A stretch of 38,725 nucleotides of DNA from Lactifluus volemus. Its lineage: Eukaryota > Basidiomycota > Agaricomycetes > Russulales > Russulaceae. The stretch lies in NCBI GenBank assembly GCA_022376515.1, contig WTXI01000328.1, positions 1-38,725 of the forward strand. The letters run 5' to 3'. Below the pieces are notes generated by a model. That model was not told the DNA's origin, did not search any database, and saw nothing but the letters and a program-made list of their open reading frames with translations. Below are positions 22,146-31,221 of this stretch, in pieces. Position numbers and translations under genes: made by a program. Each line of letters starts with the position of its first letter. The first letter of the stretch is position 1.

Positions 22146-23526
22146 TCACAGCCACTGCTGCGGGGATGGAGGAAATTCCGGTATTCCAGAGACCGGGAAT
22201 GCAGCACCAAGCAGGTGCCGCCCTGCCGGCCTCATGAGAAGGTTTCTCGTAGCATGGACGTTTCCCGGGAGCACCCAACTCGCAACCGCATACTGTAAAA
22301 GCCTCAGTACACAATTCATCGAGCATACAGGCAACCTACGCAGTTGCGCACTCTAAGAAATTCAACCAGTTGCCCAAAGTCATTGTCGTTCTTGAGCACA
22401 GGTCGGAATCGCATCATCGCGGGTCTGACCATGACGCCTTTCGTCCACCAGTGGAAGTCGGTTATTGATACGGCAGACCCAATACATTCAAGAGACAAAA
22501 CATCTGGCCACGTGGCCGCCAATGGCTGTCTATGAGATAAATGTTTCAAATGGAACCAATTTAACGAAAGGACCACACGCACGAACCGCCGATCGAATCA
22601 GATGCAAACACGATCGCCGTGGCTGTGTCCCCCCATCGTAGGATTCCCAGCCACCGATCATCGCTTCGTTGACCAAGTGACGGATCTAGTGGGATAGTGT
22701 AAAACGTAGATTTCACAGTGCATCTGCGTGCATCTGGATTCTACCAGACATGTTAATAGGCGAGAGGTTTGGGACATAAGGTTAAGGGAATTGGCGCACT
22801 GTAGTAAATAGCTCGAATATGGGAGAGCCCTGGACAACAAAATTCGAATAATTGATGTTGCGCTGTTAGCGGAATATGAGTGCGGAACGTTCTGATCGCC
22901 AAGTTGTTATAATCACCGTTCTGAGCTCTTCAGGTAGGGTCTTCCACGTGAGGCTGGCGAGGGCTGGCGAGTCATTCCAAATCGGGCGCATACTCCTGTC
23001 GGGTTTCTCGGCCGCAAAGTGCCATAGGTGATACGAGAACGCTTCCTGATGAACCTTGTTGCGTATCTGGAACTCGTCAAACATCTAGTGGCACTTGAGT
23101 CATGTAGGAAAAGATAGAGTAGCGAGGCGTAAGTACCTCGATGGCAGCCGCACAGCCCTCGAGGACGGCCATCCCTGAGGAGTACACGGTGTGACCTATC
23201 CCAAGTGCATTGGGGCTACCCAGTAGTTCATGCGCGTCCTCAGCGAAGAAGCGCTTGAGGAAGACGGGAGAATGGACGGAGCCATAGGGGCCATACGTGA
23301 TGTATCCGACAAGGGGCTTCTGCGGTGACGACGGTCAGGGCATACGCAGCAAACCCCACAAACAGTGGAAACGATTTACGGCAGACAGGCCCGAGGAATC
23401 GACCAACAACTCACGGCATAAACTGGGGACTTGGTCCCACACCATGAAGAAAAAGAAGCTTGAGTCGAGAAGAATAAGAACGACTGGAACTTTTCGTGGA
23501 CCAGGAGGAGGCAAACAGTTAGCCAT
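22146..23526 (-). CDS. Short VWA-ACID MED25-like protein, paralog A (about 351 aa)
   Basis: Exons 23380-23526, 23137-23319, 22917-23084, 22800-22862, 22583-22740, 22340-22529 and 22146-22292 give 351 residues without a stop. VWA: RKVPVVLILLDSSFFFFMVW, KPLVGYITYGPYG, GMAVLEGCAAAIE, EAFSYHLWHFAAEKPD, LTWKTLPEEL. ACID: RSDDRWLGILRWGD, AATWPDVLSLECIGSAVSI, YAVASWVLPGNVHATRNLL, GAAFPVSGIPEFP. The weak point is the exon 4/5 junction. The position homologous to the MED25 and paralog C donor has an in-frame TAA and a lost base. A donor GTGCGC 24 bases earlier with acceptor CTGGTAG restores a phase-0 junction. If that intron is not spliced, the gene is newly dead. Like C it has no long linker and no polyQ tail. 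Confidence 0.62.
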
Positions 23527-23588
23527 GGGAATGGAAGAGCTGCTAGCTGAAGAAGGTGGGGGCTTGCATACAGTTTGGTACCAATTGG

Positions 23589-23597
23589 CTTTTTATC
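23589..23597 (-). promoter_or_regulatory. TATA-like GATAAAAAG of paralog A
   Basis: GATAAAAAG on the minus strand about 65 bases upstream of the ATG at 23526. It is conserved in paralog C and MED25. One TGGCAC lies at 23634-23639. Confidence 0.5.
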
Positions 23598-24850
23598 GGT
23601 CGATACTGGGTGCAAGTGGCCCGAAAAGCCTTTTGGCACAGGCTAGCACATAAACGTAAGCCTTAGATTGGTCTTGTCTGTGACATCAAACAGCTCGCCG
23701 TGGCTTGAGTCTGGCCGCGTGTTGAGCCCTCCCCCCTATCTCATGGGAAAATCCGAAAAATGTGCCAAGTTTGCTTAGTCAGCTTTTTTTGAAAATCTCC
23801 GGAGGTTCCCATTCACCGGTGCTTCAAGTTCTTCTTTCCTGGCCCCCGACATCGAGTAATTTCTGAACAGGTTATATATATATAGTATTCTACGCGCAGT
23901 GCAAGAGCACGAGTGGTGAGAAATCTGAAGGTTCAAACGTTCAAGTTGACCGTCTGTAATTGACAGAGTTTACACTGCAGCAAGTTTTGCCGTGGTCTCG
24001 TCGCCCTTGCCGAGCCTGAGAACTCGAGGAGGCAGATCCCCCCTCTTCCGCAATTACACCTTTTTTTTTACTACCCCCAGAAAGCGCCCTTAGATGCTCA
24101 TACGAGACGATTCTCCCTCACCCAGCCAACGTGTTGATGGGAGTATATCAAGGTACAAGTAGTGCCATGTGGAAATCCGAGTGACTTGAAGACTGCCAAC
24201 CCAAGACCCAATCCCCATCGGAAATCATCCAAGGTATATGTTCCCATAGCTGCTTTTTGGGTTACCCAAAATACGTACCTTACGCTTACGTTGACATCAC
24301 AAGGCCGATGCCCTTGTCAGAACCGTTTCAAGATATAGCACCAACGCCGCCACATTCTGTAAGAGATAAGTTAGTAACCCATGCAATTCATCTGGCGAAT
24401 GTTCGCCCCCTATGCAGTAATTCTTCAAGTTCCGAGCTAGACCCTCCACATTGTAACCATCAAAACCCCAGAAATGTTGTACGGATAACTAACGGCCCAT
24501 CACGATGTCACTAACTCCGAGGTCGATTCTTCAAGTTCGGAACGGCCCAAAGGAAGAAAATTTCCCAGCCAGATCTTCCTCCGACTGACGTACACACCTG
24601 CACCCACACACCCACACGATTGATCGATTGATCACGCGCCCCTGCCCCCGGCGCAACCGCAACCAAAGGCTCCAAGGCAACTCCAGTAGCTCATGATATG
24701 GCATCCTAGAAGACGTGCTGTCGCACTTGTACCTCACCCTGTCCTCAAGGTGAAAACCTGAAAGTGATGTTTGCATATATTTTGGAGCTTCTTGACGCAG
24801 ATGGCAACCTTGCCTTCTTCACTCTCTAGTCTCTAACTTGAAGGCCAACA

Positions 24851-25168
24851 ATGCCCAAAGCTACCAAACCCTGTGTGTGGCAATGCTGAGGATGTGGGCA
24901 CAAATCCAACTCCCGAAAAACTGCCAAGAAGCACAAGTGTGCCAGAGCCAAAGTGGAACGCATGAAGGGGGATGCTGCTAAGGAGCAGGCTTCACGACTC
25001 GGAGCCACGCCCGCAAAGGAAGTACACAACTCTGGTGCGATACGTTCGGACGGAACCCTCTGCCTATTGGACATTTCGTCGATCGAAGAGGGGAGAGGAG
25101 GAAACTCTCCAATCTTTCTCGGCAACTACCATTTCACCCTCATCCTCATCGGAATGATAGCATTTTGA
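24851..25168 (+). pseudogene. Possible zinc-finger-like small ORF interrupted by TGA
   Basis: From the ATG at 24851 the frame reads MPKATKPCVWQC, then TGA (24887-24889), then GCGHKSNSRKTAKKHKC and a basic/charged stretch to a stop at about 25168. The CxxxC..CG..H.C spacing and Lys/Arg content look like a small zinc-binding module with one nonsense codon. The assignment is weak: the similarity is only in cysteine and histidine spacing, and the frame could be chance. Confidence 0.25.
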
Positions 25169-26307
25169 TTCGCGATCCGCCTCTCATATACTTACGCCTC
25201 AGCGCCCTCTCAGAAGAAGTTCGATCATATCAAGGACCCGTCTGTAGTCCGTTTTGCGGCTCCACCTTTTTTCGCTCTCCTGTGACCAATTATCTCTTTC
25301 AAATTCGGGTGCTTTTGATTTCAGTTTCCATTAAACATAATTTAGGCACTGGGGATTCTTGGGCGCTCCGTCGCTCACGAAACCCGTAATTCTTTTCCTT
25401 ACCCCCCTCACCTCCAACGCACGCACTGCCCCATATACAGTGTCATCTTCCCCCCGGTAACTGGAGACTCGGGAATCGTACTACCAGCAGAAGGTTACCT
25501 TGTGGAACCTCTGTCAGGCCAACGCCTGTAAACTCCGCAAAATCATTACTCAAGCAGAGGTGAAACTGTACTTGGTTGCTGGATGGAAATTCCCACCTGA
25601 TCCAGCGGTAGTGATGGACACCTCACCTGATACAACAACCATCATGTCTCTTATTGTTAAATGGTCTGTTAAAATATAGTTTCACAGGCCGCTCTTCACG
25701 CCGACTCGGACCGGTGGCAGTAGAGAGTACACAACACATACCTCCCCAGTCACGAAAAAAGTGTAACGTCGCTACTCCGAGTCCCTCTGACTTCAAACGC
25801 AGATAAAAAAAATATGTACCACTGCGCTAACACTAAGAACATGTCATCATGTATCTCTTCTGTTGCAGAAGTGTACGAAAATAAACGATAGCGAATGCTA
25901 GCTCCAACCGCGCCCGCCTCGATAGCTTTGGTTTCACTTATCATAATCATATCTTTTTTGCAAGGCACCCGGCACAACAGGCACGGCATTCGCACTCATA
26001 CAGCTCTGGGCGGCTGATCCACATGAGACTTGCCCCTCTTGTAACCGTTTTCGACCGTTTTCAGGACGGGGGGACAAACTACAGCTCCGGAATCGATTTA
26101 CCCCACTCTTTGGGCGGTATCTTCTCCACAATTCTCCCATGACAAGCAGATTACATTACATTACACGACAGAAAGAACAGCGTGTGACAGCAATAACTTA
26201 CGTGCTTCAGTAACGCAAAACAAAGGGTATAACAACATCCTCACTAACGGGGAAAAAGGAAAGGGGGGGGGGGAGGGGGGGAAGAGGGGAAAATGGCAAA
26301 AAGACGG

Positions 26308-29300
26308 TCATTGGCCCTGGCTGCCTTCCCCACTACGATGCATGAATGATTGAAGCATATCAAATGTCACTCTGCCCGTAGCACCAGGTGCCAATCCGCC
26401 CATCCCAGCACCCCCATTCAACCCAGCACCTCCAGGCCCTTCACCTGCACCGCTACCATCCAAAGCCGCACCAGACGTCAACCCACCAAAGCCGAGGCCA
26501 ATGGACGCGCCGTTCATCCCGCCCTGCGTCGCCACACCACCAGCACCAGCGACGCCGCCATTACCGAACCCGAGGCCAGTGCTGCCCCCCATGATGCCCC
26601 CCGCGGGAGCCATGCCTCCACCGATTCCGAGGGGACCCAAGCCACTGGTGGACAAACCGAGTCCACCATTCATCAGTCCGCTGCCTAGGCCCCCTCCGAC
26701 GCCAGCGCCGAGGCCACCACTGAGTGCAAGTTGCATGTCCATCGCAGCACGCTGATGATTCTGTCGTGCTTGCTGCTGCTGCTGCTGTTGTTGTTGCTGT
26801 TGCTGTTGCTGGTGTTGAGCGTGAGCCTGTTGTTGTTGCTGCTGCTGCTGCTGTTGTTGTTGCTGACGCTGTTGTACTTGTTGCAAAGATGTTGGCTGGC
26901 CTAGCAGCCCGCTCGCCATGGCATTCGCCTGACTCCCAGGAAGGAATGGGTTCAATTCTCCTTGCTTGAGCGACATATTCCCAAACATAGAGCCAGCAGA
27001 CGGCGCATTAGTACCCGTATTTTGAGGGAATCTATCCGCCTGCGACGCCAGTTGTTGCTGTTGCTGTTGTGGTTGCTGCTGAGGCTGGTGTTGTGGCTGC
27101 TGCGGCACGACGGCAGAGTTTGGCATCTGTGCGCCTTGCTGTGCCTGTAAACGTTTCTGCTGCTGACGAGCAAGCATTTGCATGATCACAAAGTTGAGCT
27201 GTGGCTCTGGCAGCGACCGTACTTGCGGCGGCAACGTGTTCACTAGCGCCTGCCGTGTCACCGGGTCCAGTTGCGGTAATCGCGGCTTCGGGATCTCTGG
27301 TATCCCCGATATTGGGAACGCGGCACCGAGCAAACCCTGCGCAAATGACGCGATGAGAAAATTCATCGTGGGCCGGCCCGTGCCCTGGATCTCCCATCCC
27401 GCAATGGCATACTGTCCAAAAAAAGCAGGTCAGAGGACAGTTTCTGATAGGAAAACACCAACGACGTACGTAGCCTTTATCCCTGAGCAATTTGACCAGC
27501 TGTCCATAGTTGTGCTCGTCCGTCCTAGGTGCGGGCAAGACCCGCATGATAACAGGTTTGGTCTTCTTGATCCACTCTTGGAACTCTTCCATTGCCACCG
27601 CGGGTCCAGCAGGAGCAAGCGACAAAAGCTTTGGCCACGTCGATGTCCGTCTGTAACGAATGTTGAAGCCTTTTCATTGATTGATGGATGCATAAGAAAA
27701 TGTACGCACGCATTGCCGCTCGGTGCGGTTGCCATGACTTGTGCGCGCACCTCCTTCTTCTCATTCCGCGTCGTGTCGGTTCCCTGCCACATCAGCGTTC
27801 CTAACCACTGATTGTCCCTCGGTTCGACAAACCCTCCCGTCATCGCAGGCCCGGGGCCCGAAGACGAGCTTGAGCCCGAGCCGGCGGCGCCAACGTTTGT
27901 TCCCGCGCCATTCCCACCTGTACCGAATGCCTGCGTGTTTTGCACGAACCCGCGCTGCTCGACAAGTTTCTTCATCTGGGCTGCGACGCCGGCTGGCATC
28001 TGCGAATGCTGCCCGAGGCTATTGCTCTGGGAATGTCCGGGCTGTGGCATAGCGCCGAGCGGATGTGCGTCAGGCGCGGACACGCCACCAAGACCGACCT
28101 GTGCGGGAATCTGCGTCGTAGTGGGGTTGAACGTCTGCAGTAGTGCAGGATTTGCAGCCGAGCCAGGGCCCACGTTTGCGGGCCATGTGGGGTTGATATT
28201 TGAAGGCGGTGGATTGATTGCCGACATTGGGTTTAGGTTTTGATTCGCAGGTATGTGTGATGTTGCTAGTCGCGGTGTTGACTGTGAACTTGCATTCGGT
28301 GCCGCCGGCTGTGGGGTGGAAGACATTGTAGGTGTCTGGTGTTGGCTAGTACTGGTATTCGGCGCCGGCTCTTGCATAGGCTGCGATGACCCCTGCGCCT
28401 GGTCTAGCTTCTTCTTTTCGAGGGCTTTCAACAGGCGCCACCCATGGCTCATAGCAGCCCGTTGCCTAGTTAACAAAGCGTACTTGTTCCCATCTTCGGT
28501 ACGGCCAGCTTGTGTCGCCTCCATATGCATGGCATTCAACTCCATGAGACGCTTCTCTACTTGCTTGAGTTTAGCCTGAATGTCTGCAAGACTAGCACTT
28601 GCAAATTGATCTAGGTTCAGGGCGAACTGCGGAGTGTGAGCTTGGGGTTGAGGTTGAGGTTGAGGTTGCATCGGTGACTGTAATGGTGGCTGAGATGTGG
28701 CAAACGATTGGTTTTGGGCGGGAGGCTGTGTAACCTGCGACGGCTGCGCTGGATTAGGCATGACAGGAGGCGCCTGGGGTAGGTTTACTTTGGAGGGTTG
28801 GTTCCGATTTTGCGTCACTGCGGGGGCAATCTCTGGAGTACGTTGGGTGAGGTCGATGACACCTGAATCCACTGGTTCGCGGGTAGGTGGCTTCGGTGGA
28901 GAGAAGCTAACAGCAGCTGTTGGAGGGACAGCCGGGGAAGCAGAGGATAAAGACGGTGGTGCAGGGACGGTGGCGGGGGGGACCAGGGGACTGGACTGAG
29001 GGACTGCCTTTTTGGCAGCTGCCAAGGCAGGCGAAGCGGTCTGCGACGAAGGCCTTGAAAATTTCGGACCCGGTGAGCGCTGCTCGGTAGGAGTCTCTGC
29101 GGGACGCTTGGCGGGAATTGTGGATGGCACGGTAGCTGAGTTAAGAACTATGAGACTTTTTATAGGCGGAAATTAATGCATTGAGGTACTACCTCTAGGT
29201 TTAGGTGAGGAGAAACCGGATAGCAGGACGGTGTGATGCGCGCGTGTAGGGAACCATGGTGTTATTGATGTACCTGAGATCTATGAGACGCTGTCTAGTG

Positions 29301-30131
29301 AGAGGGAGGTGACGTGACGTTGACAAGAAGTGACGCACAGCGGAGAAAAGGCCAGAAAGTTTGGGACAAGGGCAAACGAGAAGCATGGAACAGTTGATGT
29401 CTCGCTGTAGGTGAAATTGGGTCATCAACGCTCCGCGTGATTATGGGCAGGAGGCCCACCTTCCTTATTTCATCGGGGATAGTGTTCCATGTGAGGCCGT
29501 CAAGGGCCTGGGAGGAATTCCAACGTGGGTGCTTGGCATTATCAGGTTGCCCAGCCGCGAAGTGCCACAGGTGATAAGAAAACTCCTCTTTGGACTTGTC
29601 GCGGGATTCAGTCAAGAGAGGACGCAGAGGCTTCTGATTGACACCGCTTCTGAGGAGATCAAACATCTAGTGGTACTGAGGATGTTGTATGAAGGCGGGT
29701 AGAACGCGAGTCAGAAGTACCTCGATTGCAGCCGCATAACCTTCTAAAGCAGCCATCCCTATGGATCCCCCGGCCAGTGTACGACCTATTTCGAGTCTCG
29801 CTGGATCTTCCTTTAGTTCACTAACCGCGTCTGGTGAGAAGAAGCGGTTAACGAAGACTGGGGATTCATGGCAGTCGGAGGGGCCGTAAGTGACGTATCC
29901 TAGACGGAGTTGCTAGAAGATGGAGAGATCTGTGGGTGAATTTGGGGGTGTAAAGAGGATATTCAAGCCTACCTTGAAAGAGGGATTACCCTCGGAAAGA
30001 CGCTTGAAAAGGTGGGCACAATAATCACGAAGGACGCGGTGCCACTCGGAAGCGAGGGTACGGCTAGAGTCGAAAATGATGACGACGGCTGGTATCGCTG
30101 ATGGATTTTGAAGGGGCGACGTACTTGCCAT
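26308..30131 (-). CDS. MED25: Mediator of RNA polymerase II transcription subunit 25 (1146 aa)
   Basis: Eight exons (29973-30131, 29721-29912, 29460-29666, 29314-29404, 29193-29273, 27710-29135, 27470-27650, 26308-27411) join with GT-AG introns of 40-60 bases into 1146 residues. Residues about 1-240 form the Med25-type VWA domain (VVIIFDSSRTLASEWHRVL, LRLGYVTYGPSDCHESPV, LEGYAAAIE, EFSYHLWHFA, TPWFPTRAHHTVLLSGF), which docks on Mediator in known MED25. A Pro/Ser/Gln-rich linker with one charged helical patch runs to about 680. The ACID-like activator-binding domain spans about 680-815 (NQWLGTLMWQG, STWPKLLSLAP, AIAGWEIQGTGRPT, GLLGAAFPISG). Glutamine tracts occupy about 955-995 and a Gly-rich tail about 1000-1130. 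It is a nuclear coactivator. It is the only full-length member here and the likely parent of the upstream cluster. Confidence 0.9.
26765..26885 (-). repeat. Polyglutamine-coding CAG/CAA tracts in MED25
   Basis: Mixed CAG/CAA codons encode two glutamine runs of 14 or more and 13, separated by a short Ala-His-rich stretch, with a further Gln-rich block at 27050-27110. Glutamine tracts are usual in Mediator tail subunits. The interruptions by CAA are expected to reduce slippage. Confidence 0.85.
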
Positions 30132-30239
30132 GAGAGATCAAATGGTGAGAGGAGAGGTACAAAGGTCTTTCATGGAGATCAAGTCAAGTCGAGATTGTGG
30201 CACTCGTGGCGTGTGAAGAATGAGACAACAAACAGCGCA

Positions 30240-30248
30240 CTTTTTATC
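30240..30248 (-). promoter_or_regulatory. TATA-like GATAAAAAG of MED25
   Basis: GATAAAAAG on the minus strand about 110 bases upstream of the ATG at 30131. It is identical to the element before paralogs A and C. Confidence 0.45.
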
Positions 30249-30312
30249 AAGTCAAGTCGTAACTGCTACATGATATAGTCCAAAGAAAAGTGTAACGAAA
30301 GTAGGTATATCT

Positions 30313-31054
30313 CTATATTAGACTAACAACCAACGGACTGAGAAGGGACATGAGGGCGATTGACATAGTACCTAATAGTAAGGGGATATTGACATCTGCG
30401 CGCGAGGCCGGGTTAGCACCCTGAGATGCAACAGGATTGCCGATGGCTCCTGTATTACTGCCGATCATGCTGAGCCAGGCACTGTACTGGAGGACAGTAC
30501 CGGAACCCGTCGGGGTATATGGGGTCGTTTGTGGGAAGGAGGGTGTGAAGGTAGCCTGGACGGTTACGTAATTTCCATTCGCATCCGTCGTGGTGTATAT
30601 GAATGGTGTTGGGTCGCCTGCTTCAGCTGGTGTTGCACCCGGCTGGCCAACAGGTCCTTGAACCTGTGTGGTAGCGGCAGCTGCAGTAGCAGTAGCCTTG
30701 GCCGTCGTAGCTGCCGCCGTGGCTGCTGCTGTGGTGGAGGTAGCGGTAACGGCGGCGGATGCAGAGGTGGTGCTCGCTACAGCTCCTGGTGCTAATGTTT
30801 GTCTAGAGGGCACAGGGTGAGATGCAGATTAGGAAATGATTTAATGCACCTACAAAACCTGCGTTAAAGTTTGACCAAATGCGTTAGTAGTAATCTGTAC
30901 AACGATCGTATTACCTGCCCTGTGGGGTGTTGAACGAGAATGAGAATGGATGAAAGAGGTGAAAGACGTACTGATTTGTGGTGGTGAGGACCTGTTGGCC
31001 TAAGACAGAGCTTAGGAACAAGAAGAGAAAATAAAATGTAGAGACGGTCTTCAT
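30313..31054 (-). CDS. Secreted, probably GPI-anchored Ala/Thr-rich protein (212 aa)
   Basis: Three exons (30972-31054, 30854-30919, 30313-30802) join in phases 2 and 2 to 212 residues. The start MKTVSTFYFLFLFLSSVLGQ is a clear signal peptide with a cleavage site near GQ. The mature part begins VLTTTNQAGNTIVVQITTN, followed by a Thr/Ala/Ser-rich region expected to be O-glycosylated and then a compact stretch (PFIYTTTDANGNYVTVQATF). The last 20 or so residues are hydrophobic (IPLLLGTMSIALMSLLSPLV) after a small-residue region, as expected for a GPI-attachment signal. It is a cell-surface protein of unknown function of a type common in agaricomycetes. It diverges from OLA1 with only 167 bases between the starts. 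Confidence 0.72.
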
Positions 31055-31221
31055 CGTCAAGGAGAAACGAGAGGAGACCGTAATTTGTTGGTGACTGCGT
31101 GCGACTAAGCAGCGGTGGTTTGCGTTGCTTGTCAAACATTCTATTTTGGGATATGAGCCATCGATGGTTTATTCGACTCTTTTCCACATCTTCTCCAACA
31201 TTCGCCTCTGTCAAGAAAAGG
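31055..31221. promoter_or_regulatory. Divergent promoter between the secreted-protein gene and OLA1
   Basis: 167 bases separate the two start codons, so both promoters and 5' UTRs must lie here or overlap the neighbouring gene. No clear TATA box is seen. Confidence 0.4.

Larger units (their letters stand above)
19710..23660. repeat. Tandem duplication unit 2 (about 4.5 kb spacing)
   Basis: Second unit with the order paralog A, broken F-box gene, MED25 3'-end fragment, spacer (minus-strand direction). It is collinear with the unit at about 15120-19200. The copies are diverged but alignable by eye in both coding and non-coding parts. Confidence 0.7.
23527..26307. other. 2.8 kb between MED25 and paralog A
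   Basis: No convincing intact gene. Holds the paralog A promoter side, a TATATATATATAG stretch near 23880, a possible zinc-finger-like relic at 24851-25168, a stop-free plus-strand stretch at 25491-25679 with no recognised product, and from about 25900 the DNA that was copied with the MED25 tail into the two upstream units. A G-homopolymer tract lies at about 26263-26280 just downstream of the MED25 stop. Confidence 0.5.

Noticed and set aside
12600..23600. Initial reading of the A, B and C loci as plain MED25 pseudogenes
   Set aside because: Single frames break, but each exon is bounded by GT-AG sites with consistent phases; C joins with no lesion, and A and B join if one intron shifts.
23870..23895. 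TATATATATATAG stretch as a promoter
   Set aside because: No gene start follows at a suitable distance on either strand; paralog A has its own TATA-like element closer to its ATG.
26350..28999. Plus-strand open frames of 68-209 codons opposite MED25, some Cys- or Pro-rich
   Set aside because: Shadows of the biased Gln/Gly/Pro codons on the coding strand; MED25 explains the DNA.
29281..29428. Apparent stop in MED25 after VWA (open frame ending at 29201)
   Set aside because: A 40-base GT-AG intron (29274-29313) shifts to the frame TPWFPTRAHHTVLLSGF, which is conserved in paralogs B and C.
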